A stretch of 64,000 bases of DNA from Astrocystis sublimbata. Taxonomy: Eukaryota; Ascomycota; Sordariomycetes; Xylariales; Xylariaceae. The stretch is from assembly GCA_022453515.1 (NCBI GenBank), contig JAJNNY010000017.1:248001-312000 (forward strand). The letters run 5' to 3'. Both the position numbers and the translations under genes were made by a program. Below, piece after piece: positions 23,561 to 36,350 of the stretch. Under the pieces are notes generated by a model. That model had not been told where the DNA came from, did no database searches, and was given only the letters and a program-made list of their open reading frames with translations. Every line of letters begins with the position of its first letter. The first letter of the stretch is position 1.

Positions 23561-26500
23561 TGTGGCGTTCTTCGTGCGGGAGATTGGGAGTTGATTTATA
23601 TCATGTGAGAAGGTCTGTGATTAAGGGTTGAAATGGGGCGTGGAACGATCGTGTATCGAGATTTATAGAGCTAGAAAAGTCCAGTTGAATAAGGTGGGCA
23701 GGATACATCTATATAATGCCTAGTCAAGAACCCGAAGGGTTCTCTTTCGCGTGCTTTCAGTGCCTACGGGAGCCTTTTGTGTGCCCTACAAGGTCACTTA
23801 GCAATAGATTTCTAACTTGCAGTTCGTACCGGTATGATGACTCTGACGTTCGGACAGGGGGTGGCTGTCCGATACACGAACGCATCAAAACCAGGGAAGG
23901 GATTAATCAGCGCCTTTCATGATCGCTGGTGCCTACTATGGCCTATTAAACTTAATTTCAGGACGACATTAGAGTTAAACTCTGCCGTCACCTCGACTAG
24001 GGCAAACCTACGCGGTCCCTCGATATATGGTCTTACCGCAAGCTGCACCTTGTTATAAATGCAACAATTATGTAAAAAAGAGCAATCTGCATAGACACGT
24101 TATCAAGTAAGGAATCATGCAGGCTATCGTTATCAATATTTTAATCAGCTCTTTGATTTTGAAATGTGGGCAGCTTATCCGTCACCCTACGTGGGCGCCT
24201 TTATCTGGCCAGTATACCATACGCTCGAGACATCACACGCAACTCTACTCGTTATCTTGAACGGCAGGCCATACATATATGAGATTGTGAAGTAGTAGGA
24301 TTGCTAGCAACCAAGAGATAAAAGAATGTCGCAAGCGTTTCCGGTCTGATGAGCGTAAGAGGGAGCCCTGGTTAGGGAACATGAGTATGGTTGATGTGAT
24401 TTACAGGACATTGACCTTTTACGTAGGTAATAATACCGAGTCGAAGTAAGATCCATCAGGGTTACACTGAATTCAAAATCAATTTGGAGCACTAGACCCA
24501 AGGTTTATCCAGACCTGGTGTGTTATGTACTGCATATGCATCTTTTGGTGGTGCGGATATTTAGTTAGGCAGGAAGCTTAAGCAGAGAAAGACAAAGAGC
24601 CCGAGGACGAATTCAACCTCAAAGACACTATTCCATGAGGTGTAAATATGAAGTGTAATCAATAGGGCCACTGTAACGCTACAAGAAGTCTGTGAAGCAT
24701 GCTATACCAAACGCGCGATAAAGCCAAGAACCCGAACCCAAATTTGATATGTTTTGGTGTGCTGTTGATACCGCGATGCGAGTATTCGAGAGTGTATCAA
24801 TCATTCTTTATAGCGTATGTTTGATGACTGATGGGCGGCGCCTGGAGTGTGAGTCGCGGTTAGTTGATAAACCATAACAGACAATCACTACGACCCAGAT
24901 CTGTGCTAATATCTGATGAACTGATTCAAGCCCCTCAAGAAAGTCGATAAATATATCTTAGCCATCAGCTGTTAATTACTCTAAGACCCTGAAATTGCTG
25001 CGGATTATTAAGTTTAGAGAGATTTGATAAGGCAAACGTTAGATCTATAATAAGATCTATATAATACCATGTCTTTTTGAAGGCATGGAATGAAATAAAG
25101 TACGAATCCTTAGCAAGGTAGTCCCGACTGTCTATTGCTTATAAAGACTTTCAGAAAGGGTTGTCTCGTCTTGAATTCATCTGAGAGGTATAAACCCCTA
25201 GAACTTGTCCCATATTCTTGCTATAATATAGTTGCTTAAAATGTTTTCATTATTACTAGACCATATGTTTCCCAAAATCTAAGCAGTGAAATACCGTACT
25301 CGAATCAGACTCACCTGACAAATCTCAAATCTTGATCGAAGAGAGGCAGAAAGTGGGTGTGAGCAAGAGAAAGCATGGTTATGAAATTGAATTTCATAGG
25401 GAACTTACCATGACGACTAGTCTAACATTATTTTTTCTCTTCTATGAAGCCCGGAAACTTGCCTGCTTGACATATCTCTTATAAGTGCATCGCACAATGG
25501 TGTATACTTTAGTTTCTTTGATTACAAGTTATAGCACCGATGACGTGTAATCAATGTAGTTAAAAACAACGAACATTCCCTCTTCTACCAACCACCGCAA
25601 TATCAACAACTTTGGCGTCCGTTTATGAAAACTATATCGGGGTTGAATAGTTAAAAGCGAAAGACAGTCCATCTTAGTGGGTGTTAGTACTTGTTCCAAA
25701 ACACTATAAGATTCGTATGCTTTACATTAGCGTATCATTGGTGGGAATATGTTTGGTCTGGAAGTTTTCGGTCGTAGTCACTGCGCTATTATAATGAAAA
25801 CATGCTTTGCTAATCAGCTAAAGGTCTTATCTTGTTATAGATCATGAAGAATCCTTCGGTTTCACATCATAAGTGGCAATCCGGTGTGTACCTGTAATCA
25901 AGACTGCCACGAGCCAACCAAAGTAGTTGTGTAGGAAGAATGTTCCATCGGGGATTTTATATTAAAATTCGTTTACCTGGATGCAAGTGTTACAAACAAT
26001 AAAATTATATTGGCCCGCCTAGACGTAACTAGACGTGCTTGGATGAGAAGTCATCTTCAATAGTTGACTGCTCATCATTACCTTCAAAACTATCATTTCA
26101 CGGCCTGCAGCAAACTCAAAATGTTCCACCGGGCAGTTTCACCACAATAGAGTCTAGTCATTTTGAATTTTAATACGTCTACCTCCTTCCATTTGACATG
26201 AACACGACATTCATATTTTGTATTTAAGGGGCGTGCGATGATTCCCATCCCCATTATAGTTCACATCTATCACAGATATCTTGACCTAGTACTATGCGAG
26301 CGACTGGAATGGAGCAAGACATAAATTACGTAAGTGGATTCCAGGTCAGTTATACCAACGCAAGATAGGCAAGGCGACACGATATCGGCAATTAGAAGCG
26401 AGGCTGTTCGTAAATACAGTACACATGTGCAACCTCGGCTACTGAAGGATGGGTTATATGTTATTAAAATTGAAAGAACTGCCTTGGCAAGCCATAATTT

Positions 26501-29500
26501 CACTGTTCGAGACAAACACAAATTCTTATATCCGACCACACATCTGCCTCGGAAGAGCGACATTCTGACTGCTTATTAATACGACTAACGAGAAGTGGAC
26601 CAAACTTGCTTATCATGTATTCAAGACCGTGCAAGAGGACATGGATAGTAAGTTGTATATCCGAATTTAAACATCTTCGCCTTGATTCTTCTGACTAACG
26701 CTTCAGGCCACAACCATGATAATCAGAGCGGAAACCCATAGGAGTGAAAATTCCCTACTGATGGTGAAATTGACAACCCGAGATATTGAAGGGCCAATAA
26801 TAATCACTCCAATTCTCTGGCATGGCAAAGTCAGTAGACAAAGATGGAGAAATATCTCACAGAAGTGCGCAGGGATTATATGATTAGATGACGATGTCGC
26901 TGGCTGCAAAGAACAATAGTCCTATAGAAAATAACAGTACACAAGCTACACCTTTCCCAACCCAGCCAATGACCAGTAAGCATAACGCATTGCAGTGGCG
27001 GTTCGGAGCCCCACCAAGTGCGACGAGGCTCTGTGTATCTCAGTCTCACAGCACTTGAAGAGTGAGGCTTTCTAGCACGCTGTCTGTTTCTTGGGGCACG
27101 CTAAGTCGAATGAATCGGGCTGCTGACCCGAGGACCGAAGACACTTCGTAATTTGACCAATGCTACCTACCCAAGATGATCGATGTGCTGGGTCGGGTAT
27201 TTGATGTAACGCAGGCATAACATGCACCTCGGTGGCCGCGGCTGGGAAGGTAGATAGGTAAGTAGGTAGGTGGTGTAATCCAAGTAAAATAGATCAACCC
27301 CACGGGAATAAGAATTGGACGGTATCATACAGCCCGGTATCTAATTCTCCACGATTCTGGCGCCTACCTACGTAATCTTTGTTCTGATGTAAGTAAGGGT
27401 GAACACGTCCACAGTAGGTAAGCAGCTGTTGAATGCTCAAAAATAGTCGTTTCGGCTGCATCAAGAGTGGAGTTCGTGTCTATCAAAGGACGAAAACGAC
27501 ATGACCCTGGTCCCGAAACAAATCGAATATCCGATATGCGTCGCAGTCCGAACTTTATCAGCGGCGCAAAGTTCCCAACTCGTTCATTACAGCGGCACAC
27601 TGACTCGATAGACTTATGCATAAGCAAGCGGATCAGAGACTTTTCTTCTGAAGCGCATTCGGGTTTCTTTCACAATCTCGTATCATAAATATCGAGGTTC
27701 TGTTATTGCATGAGATGAGACACGTTTTGAGGCGAGTGCCCGCATGTGAATTTCCATTCTACATTCTGCATAATGCAATGCACTGAGAAGTAAGCAGGCC
27801 CGGGTGTTCGCACGACGCAACACGTAATATGTATAACATACCAACAAAACCTGAGATTTCAGATCTATTAGGGCTTTTCCCGATATTTTTCGAGACTCCA
27901 CACGCCAAAGAAGGTAATAAGTCATTAGAAAGGGTTGTAGATAAGAAAATGACAACAATAACATGGAATTCCAGTTGCCCAGTGTCCACGAACACACTAA
28001 GCTCAACTCATAAGTACCGACTATATGCAGTAGGTACGTACTCGTATGTGTATCCGAAAGGCAAGGATGTTTTAACGATCGTATGGGGATGGTTGACTGG
28101 GGGGCTTTACCGGGAAACCCCTTCGTGGCCCTCGCGCTTCGGAAAGCGCTCCGTGAAGCGGCATTGGCTGCGGCCCTGTGGCCATGTGGACTGTGCGCTG
28201 CCTGCTGCCGCCAGAGCGACATGCCTCCCCGGCCAGCCTTTTGGTCCTGACCTTAGCTTTGACCTTAGCTTTGACCTGGAGGCCGAAAAGGGTCGCCGCA
28301 GTTGGCTGCATGGAATGTTCGATGTGCCATATCACATCGTGGACAGACACACGGCCGGCCAACCATAAGTGACAGACCTGGCTGGGACGTCTGATCGCAA
28401 TATGAGTTGTTGTAAACTGTGGGCAGAGCGCGTTTCCTATGCAGGGTCATAGCAACAAGTTCACAAACGCATCAGAGTGCACATTTAGCCGGTTATGACC
28501 TTTTGTAATTCCTGGATGACATTTCGGACACGCGGGACAAAGCTTCGAGTTGTGTTTTGTGCAAAGGATTCCCACCCTTGAAAGGCATTGATGACACTGC
28601 ATTTAACCTACCTACGTGATGTGATGAAAGGTCCTCAGCGGAACGGGCTGGCCAAGTTAGGAAGGAGGATTGGAGTTGAAGAACTTTTCCTTTTGGGATC
28701 TAAAGCCAACCTTTCAATGCATGCCTAGTAGATCGCGTGGGAGATACGCATAATCAAGTCTTGGAACTCAAATCAACTCTCATAGGTCGCGTGGGGGGTT
28801 GTACTTTTGAAACGAAGATGACCTCGTACCTTGGGCCAACTCGTCTACGATGTGAGGTGTGTTGGGAGTTGCATATTGAGTCTTTTGCCGAGCACATTTG
28901 CCTCATATCATTGCGCCTGTTCCTTCGGCCTGCATCGGGTGGGAGCGGTGAGCGGACCAGGAAGCACGAGTCTCGCTGTAGATTACAAACCCCCTGGCAA
29001 ACATGTGCTGTCTGTTAGTGAGTATGTGCTTGTGCCTCGCTCGAAACGTCTTCAATCGAGGCGAGTTGAGAAGTATCAGCCTGCCTACCTAGGTGCCTAG
29101 GTAGTCTGCTGAACTTTTCGTCCACTTCCGCATATTACCAAGCAAGATTCGTAAGCTGCCGTAGTGTACATGAGCCACTTCCTCGTACTTGAGCCATTCA
29201 CAAACAACTGCTTGATTAACCGACGTCACGCTCGCTTGAGTGTTTCGGTAATCGTGTAGTGCCGCTGTCACCGGTCGGAATGGCGGATGGCGGATCTTGT
29301 TATCAACTCCTCCTATCGCCGAAATGAGGCGGCTACACAATCTTCCGGCCGCAAATATCGGGCTTGCACAATGATGTCGATATTGTTGAACATGGTGCCG
29401 ATCATCTGAAAGGTATGCAATGTTTTCCAGCCAGTCAAGTCATGCTCGCAATGCCTGTTCGCGTAAGTGAGGATGAAAGTGAGGAACGACCCGAGAACCA

Positions 29501-32500
29501 GATGCTACGGCGCAAGTCGCAGAATGCTGGTACTAGGTTTGTTGAACTTCATTCGCATCTTTGCTGCTTCGATAGCCATGGCCCTGGTACGGGAAGCACG
29601 TTGCAGGGTCGCTCGGGCATAACCCCGAGCTTTCGAGAAGCAATCTTGGATCCATAGCTCGTGGAGCGCAAGTGATGACGATGCGGTGAAGAAAGGAGTC
29701 GACACCGTGGCAATTGCGCTTGGGCTTGCCGTGTATGGGCTATCGTGGTCGGTCTAGGATGCATCAAAAAGATGCATCATGACGAGCGACACGACTACCG
29801 GTGACTTTTGCCGCAGGCCGGACCCTGAATGTGCACTACTGAAAATCCTTCTGGTGGCAGATTCGTCTAGACGCCCAGACGCCCAGGATGCCAGGAACGG
29901 AGTAATGATGATGTAATTCTCGGCTATGCGTTGATGTTCAGAGAGAAAACCGACTGTCGAGGGTTCTCGCCGTTCTCGCTGCATGGTGCTAGGCTATGTG
30001 ACCAGGTAGTTCGCATGTATGTTGTGGTGTTCACGGTAACGAGGTGAGGCACAGGGTTAACGTTGGACCTCGCAAGCCACGTCGGATCCCGCCGGGAAGA
30101 TTGTTTCTACGATGCCTTGTTGTTCCTGAATATCATAATCCATATCTTATTGACTGGGTTGGACGGTACCATGGTAAAGAAAATCGCTTTGACAGACCGG
30201 TGTGTAGGGTAGGTAGCCATCAAGATTCGAACGCCGAAAGTTGATGACCTTCCACTTTGGCCTAGGCTCAGACTCCACACAAGAACCGAGTCTCTGGTTC
30301 TGGAGAGCTCGCTAGAGTCGATGGGAGCGCAGGGAGGCATTATCTGCGTCAAGCTAAGTCTGTGCATTGTTGTAGGCTCGAACATCAACAAAGAGACTTC
30401 TTCTGCCTAGGTAGCGAAAGCAAAGCTTTGTTAAGCTGGTCCGGAACGCTGGACTGCTGAGATTGTCTCTGATAAGATGACATCGATACCTGACCTGTGT
30501 GATCCGGAACGACCTCGGGTGCAAAAATGTCGGTATATAATGACGCATGGCAGATTGCCAATGATATACATAGTACCACGGGACGTTACCGCTGGTTGCA
30601 AGTGAGGCATACAATGACTGCACCCTGACATCTGATGGCTCATGAGGATCTGATTGGAAGATGGATATCTATAATAAGATGACCAGCGTTCCCCAAAGGG
30701 CTCGCTGCTTGGACCAGCAGGAACGTGCAAAGCCCGACTTTAGCCCCCCCCCCCCACAAGCACAAGGAGATACTAATACAATTGTCTGATCACCTCCTAG
30801 GTTACTGGCTGACCCTTGTCCCCATCGGTTCTGCTCTCGTCCCTTTTGTCATCTGAGGCAGTAGAACAAGGATTTTCCTTTGTGATCTGTGATATTCGAC
30901 TGTCTGTTGCCAGTCGGTAGCAAATCCAGCGCCTCTGTCGGGAAACGGCGGCGACGGCGACATGGGACACTGCATACACGCTATGTGAAAAGCAGTTTCA
31001 TTTTGCGCCGCAAGGCGTCAACCTAGCTTCGCTAGGCCCCGGGTAAGTATTCCGAATTCCGGCGGACACAGATTGCACAGGTGAGAGCCAACCCAATTAG
31101 TGTTGTGTACTTCGTTTCTGCTCTGATATGCATACAGTATACCTCAGGCCTGAGTACGAGTATACCTAGGTGAGTGAAGGTAGGTATAACTATCTCAAAC
31201 CCTGCTTGCTTTAGAGATCCAACCGCCGAAGCTACTTACTTACTTAACAGGGGCCAGGGCAACGGCCAGAATAGGGAACTTAGATCTAACTATACTAGGT
31301 GGCCCGAAGCGAGCGAGTCTAAATTGCCCACCACGCATGGGTGCTATGAATAGGTAGTCCGGGTCAGTTCGCGGGCGCTTGGAATTCCTGTTAATTCATG
31401 GCATGGGAACGACCCAGTAATCAGGTGAAGAAGCGGGATTGTCGAGTATTTGACAGATGAGGTGAGCTGAGATGAGAAGTTAGGTTAGGTGCTAAGCCCA
31501 TTTAGTGGAGAGACATATCCTCTCAATCGACCACGCTATGTAATTCACTGCAACTGAGGTAGCATTCTATTACATTGTGATGATGTCAGTATTATTTTGA
31601 CCCTGCTATGCGTGATACCTATAGAGTGCGCCATTGACGGGTTGATGCTCAATCGGAAGACCAAAAAGGGGGGGCTCTGAGCCGGGACGAGGGCGAAGAA
31701 CTGCGAGCTACTATATCTCGATGACCTCCCTACAACAAGGGGTTCTTGTCAACGTCATGCATTTTATGAGGAGGCAATTTCAGAGACGGCAAAAGACATT
31801 ACTCAGCCTTTAGACTGTAACACACGTTTGCATAGCCGTTCCAAGCCTTGCGCCCTGAATGAGCTGGATAAGTAGCGTCGGAAATAGAGATGAAGGAAGA
31901 ACCTCAACAGGGCGAATAAAGAAACAGTGACGAGATCCACGAGCATAGGAAAGTATGAAGGAGATCTTCTACATACCTACTTAGTGAGTGCAAGCAGACA
32001 CAGAACTTCATCTCCGCCGGGCTAGCGTGAGTGATCCACTATCGTAGTAGTACCATGCATGAGCCAGCAGAGAACAAAGGACCAGATGACATGTGTGCAT
32101 AAGTACACTCCAGTCGCAACTTGACTGATCACAGATTTGGATCGACAGCCTGTTACTCATCTAGGGGTCCAAGGTTGCATCGAGTAGTCTGTCCTTACAT
32201 ACATAGCATGATATATGCAGTTGAGTATACCTGTTGGTGAAACCTAGGTACATAGGTAGGGTAATGGGAAGAGAAAAAAAACATGGATGAAGATAGGCTG
32301 GTGACGATTTGGCATGTTCATGTACCTGGATCCTACCTCCCGACTTACCTGGTACCCAAGGCGTGCTATGACCGAGGCGCGCTTCACCATCTGCGTTGCC
32401 AATCAATTCTTGCTTTCTGCACAAGGCAGGCCGAGGAAAAGGAAGGTTTTTTCCTTGGGCGTCCCAACAGTAGAGGATAACCCGACATAGCAACCAGCAA

Positions 32501-34011
32501 AAGACATCTGAAAATCCTTCTTAGATTAGCCCCTGGCTCCGTACTTTCTATTTTGAACCCGTCTCGCCTCCTTCTCGGCCTTCACTCGGTTGGCACACCT
32601 AGATAGGTACAAAGCTGGAAAGTTGGGGGCTAGTAGTTGAAGCAGGACTGAGTGACATGGTTCTGCGAGAGTATATTCACATGTCATTTAAGCTACCTCT
32701 ATTACGGCAGCCCCAATAGCTATTTTCTGGGGAGCCTCCGCTTTTAAACAAAGGATGAATCCTTATTGTATCATCAGGTCCAGATATACAGTACCGCTGC
32801 GCATTCCTATAAGGACGCATCTTAACAGCGTGACCATATGTAAATGCCTGAAAATATCCGCGTGTCAGATCATTCGTGCACACGAAGTACCAAACCTAGC
32901 GTTTGGGTGGGAAAACCCTAAATTGGCACTTGGCTGCAGCACTCACACAAGCACACGCACCTAATGTCGGCGGGTCAGATTATTACATAGGTGTCGCAAG
33001 TAGGGATTTGTACACCAGTAGAGACGCCGGCAGGCAACCAGCCAGTTCGTGTATTAGCTAAGACAGCCATGATTGCGCTCCGAATACGAAGCCTCGGTGC
33101 ACTGTAGTACAGCACTCCCCACTTGAAGTTGAACATGTTGCGTGGAGCTCACTACGAGAGCTACTATGCTTCGGTGCCATCTAGAGGTCCATTTGCGTCG
33201 AGTGTTACGTGTGGAAAGAGAAGAGGAAAGTGATTTAGCGCCTCTATGTGGTCGCCAGCAGTAAGGAATATGTTAGTTCGTCACTTGGGCATGTCAACAA
33301 GTGAACCACTGAATAGCAAGAAGCAGGAGGTGGAATGGAAGAAACAGTAGTAGTTTGAGACAGTTTCATTTGTTGAGTTAGATGTAGCTTCTCTGACCAG
33401 ATCCAAGCCGACTCGAATGCAGCTTGAGATTCAGCATGTCAAGAGCTCGGGCACTATTCGCGGCAACACCAATCCCTTTTTCCGACCAATAGGATATCGA
33501 ATGTTCATGTTCATGTATAGGCAAGGTACAATATGGACATGGCAATGGAGAAGTTGTGCAGAAGATGAATATAATGACCTGGAACCTCTTAAATGGCGTA
33601 AAATGGCAGGCTCTCCCAAGACTCCTAAAACTCCGCCGGCTGCCCGATACATCTCGCAGAACTGTGTCTTGGCATAAGGATAAACCTGGGTCATTATGCG
33701 CCCCGAGATGCGGCTTTTTTGTAATTTTAATTCGTACGCCGTTCGCCAGATGGGAAGTCTGGTTGATGTGGTCCAAAAGCAAGCAATACTGAGGAGGGTT
33801 GGGATAGAGCGTATAGAGGCACGCTCTTCTGTGATGTCTTGGGGTTTTGCCGTGAAGAGCGACACATGGCCGACGCCGACACGGCTTTGACTGGTAAGTA
33901 GGACTCGACAACGGATAGAGTTGGATCAAACAAAGACGGGGTTTCGATCGTGGCATCTTATCGATTCTGCGAGAGCTCGCCATATCGTAGCCTGACGATG
34001 CTCGCTAGCCT
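23561..34011. other. AT-rich gene desert, probable RIP-degraded repeat DNA
   Basis: About 10.4 kb with no supported gene. From about 24.50 to 26.27 kb and 30.98 to 32.16 kb there is no frame of 60 codons on either strand, and the DNA is visibly rich in A/T runs and TpA, as expected after repeat-induced point mutation. A GC-richer island at about 28.08-28.33 kb keeps both strands open (179 codons each way, 27.68-28.37 kb). A 12-C run is at 30744-30755. Frames at 33.38-33.98 kb lie in the ras-2 3' flank and look noncoding. No terminal repeats or transposase motifs were recognised. Confidence 0.55.
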
Positions 34012-34827
34012 TTATAAAATCACGCAGGGGCCTCTGCCTCCTCGACCAGTCCGGGGTCTTCTATATCGATTCTCAGCGTGCGGTTGTGCAAACTGCTCCC
34101 CGTTTGGGGGGCGCGCGCGTGGCGCCTGCGGCCGTGATGCAGCCTCACGTTGCCTGCGCAGTATCCTGACAACGTCATAGAAGGCCTTCTCGACATTGAT
34201 GCAGTTTTTGGCTGATGCCTCCACAAACTCACAGCCCAGCTCCCTCGCCAGGGCGTGCCCCTCCTGTGTAGACACCTCCCTTTCCGTAACGCGATCGCTC
34301 TTGTTGCCAACGAGCATAATGGGGACGGCGCTCGCGGGGACGGCGGCGGCTATGGGCGAGCCGGCATATGTTGGTGACGACTGACACGATTCCTTTACTC
34401 GTTGGATCTGGTGGTGGAAGCGCTTGATCCTCGTAAAGGACGACCGGGATGAGATGCTGTAGACTAGGACGAATCCCTCGCCGTCGCGAATCCACTGATC
34501 TCTTAACGCCGTGTATTCCTCTTGTCCAGCTGTGTCCAACACCTCCAGCATGCAGGCTGAGCCATCTATGACGACCTGTTTACGGTAGGAGTCCTCAATC
34601 GTCGGATCATACTGATATCAGATGTCAGCGCCCCGCTACAATTGCAATGGGGAACGGCCTCGCGGCGAGGGAGGGGTGCAGAAGCTGCTGCCGAGACTCC
34701 GCAGTTAGGGAGGGAGACGTACAGTTTCGACAAAGTGCTGTAAACATAATTGGATTGTGAGGGCCGTCTTGCCCACGCCACCGTCGCCAAGCACCACCAG
34801 CCTATACAGCACCATGCGCGGCGTCAT
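34012..34827 (-). CDS. ras-2: Ras-family small GTPase, Ras-2/RasB type
   Basis: Membrane-anchored GTPase that signals hyphal growth and morphology. Exons inferred (- strand): 34827-34723 and 34611-34012, giving 234 aa; the intron is 111 bp, phase 0. Motifs: P-loop GDGGVGKT (14-21), switch [10 protein letters not shown] (36-44), DTAGQEE (61-67), NKSD (138-141), SAK in EASAKN, and a C-terminal CAAX box CVIL for geranylgeranyl/farnesyl attachment. Residues about 110-131, between helix 3 and the NKxD strand, form an extra Ser/Ala/Pro loop; filamentous RasB proteins are known to carry an inserted segment here. The start [16 protein letters not shown] could be either the Met at 34827 or Met5; the first is chosen. 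The upstream DNA is a long run of GCN/CAN trinucleotides. Confidence 0.95.
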
Positions 34828-35137
34828 CGTGAACTAGGATGAGTGCCGGCGAGAAACCGAATGGTGGGCAATATTAATGCGAAGCAAACAAGTATTAAAC
34901 AATATGATATACGGTAGGGTGGTTTAGAGGTAGAGGGTATTATGGTTGGAGAGGAAGCGACAGGCTGGACGAGGTAGGTTAAGTTTCGCGAAGGCCAAGT
35001 ACAAGTAGGTGGATGGCAGAATGATGTAAGCCGATAGATATGTTTCTCCGCGGTCGAGCTGGTTCGACTATAATAAAAAAGGGCAGGTAAAGCGTGAGGC
35101 ACCCGGTGTGTTGTGATCGGCAATGCAATGAACGATA

Positions 35138-35265
35138 AAGCGGCGGCGGCACCGGCACCAGCAACAACAACAGCAACAGCAATAGCAACGGCAACGGCAA
35201 TAGTGGCGGCGGCAACAGTGACAATAACAGCGGCGGCAGCAGCAGCAGCAGCGACTATAGCGAGT
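35138..35265. repeat. GCN/CAN trinucleotide repeat tract upstream of ras-2
   Basis: Interrupted GGC/GCA/ACA/ATA trinucleotides run for about 125 bp. Both strands stay open, as poly-Ala/Thr in one direction and poly-Leu/Pro or poly-Ala/Val in the other, so the open frames here are an artefact of the repeat. The tract is about 300-440 bp upstream of the ras-2 start codon. Confidence 0.8.
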
Positions 35266-35302
35266 GTGTCTCGGGACACGGCGTATATGGTTGGGGGGGG
35301 GA

Positions 35303-35326
35303 GAAGGCGAAGGCGAAGGCGAAGGC
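35303..35326 (+). repeat. (GAAGGC)x4 hexanucleotide microsatellite
   Basis: Four perfect tandem copies of GAAGGC, preceded by a run of eight or more G in the ras-2 upstream region. Confidence 0.9.
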
Positions 35327-35600
35327 AATTGAGTAGATGAGTGGTGAAATGAGGAGGAGGAGAGGAGGGTCAAGGCTCTAAGGCCCAAAGTTGTTTTGCT
35401 GCACTGCGCTCTGCCTCTGCCTCTGCTAACCATTAGGTACTACCTGATGGTGCAGCTCTGCCAAGGTTAGGTACCGAAGGCAGGTACTTACTTACATATA
35501 GGTAGGTGCCTGCCTAAGTACCTACCTTACCTACCTGTGTACGCCCACCTACGGCTTTGCTGATGCTGATGCTGGCGGTGCTGGTCTAGGAGGTGCTGGT

Positions 35601-35618
35601 GCCGCCGCCGCCGCCGCC
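35601..35618 (+). repeat. (GCC)x6 microsatellite
   Basis: Six perfect GCC units in intergenic DNA, followed at about 35660-35675 by a (CT)n run. Confidence 0.9.
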
Positions 35619-36324
35619 GTTGCGTTTCTGGGGCGGGCCGGGTTTTTGCGAGGCCTGAGCTCTCTCTCTCTCTCCACCCCCTGCCTGGCAGAGCAGACCC
35701 CGTAAGGTTGTCGACGTGTACCTACCTAGGCTAGGTATGTACCTGCCTACGGATACAGGAAGACCAGTAACAACCTTGGAACCTTGGAAGGCCTTTGCGC
35801 GCTAAACTGGCCCTGTACTCGTGGATGGGCGTCTGGAGTTAGTAACGACGGTCCGGGGTGTCTATATGTATCCGTACCTACCCACAGGAGCTACAGTACT
35901 TATAAGGTGGATGGGTGGGTAAAAAGGCAGGTACTTTTTGGGGGCATCTACCCAATCCTACCCAATCAACTCTCCCACGTCAAGCTGGGAAACCTTCGTT
36001 CGATGTGTAAAAAAAAAAACAGATTATACATAGCAACGTCCCAAGTACCTAGATAGATATCTCTGTACCTTAGATACCTGGCATTGTAGATACATACCCG
36101 GGCGGTTGTATCGCATTCCACTGATGTCGTCTCAATAGCAGCCAGCAGTGATGTAGACGGGGAGTTTTTCGAATGCCGCTGCTTCACCGCTGCCCTGACT
36201 GCGCTGAGGGAACCTTAAGTGAGTACTTCAAGCACCTGTTGAAGGAAGAACCTTCACAAAGCTGCTGTTACAGGCTCTACATACCTACCTAAGCTTAGGG
36301 GTTCAATTTATAAATATAACTGCC

Positions 36325-36350
36325 TAGGTACCTACCTAGGTAGGTACCTA
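36325..36350. repeat. Perfect 26-bp palindrome of TAGGTACC words
   Basis: TAGGTACCTACCT followed directly by its reverse complement AGGTAGGTACCTA, with no spacer. It is the cleanest example of the TAGG/CCTA palindromic words that recur in nearly every intergenic region of this window. Confidence 0.9.

Noticed and set aside
33378..33983. 201-codon minus-strand frame downstream of ras-2
   Set aside because: Composition resembles noncoding DNA, an alternative 144-codon frame overlaps it, and no domain or signal peptide is present.
35113..35340. Poly-Ala/Thr and poly-Leu/Pro frames
   Set aside because: Produced by trinucleotide repeats; open on both strands and without flanking coding sequence.
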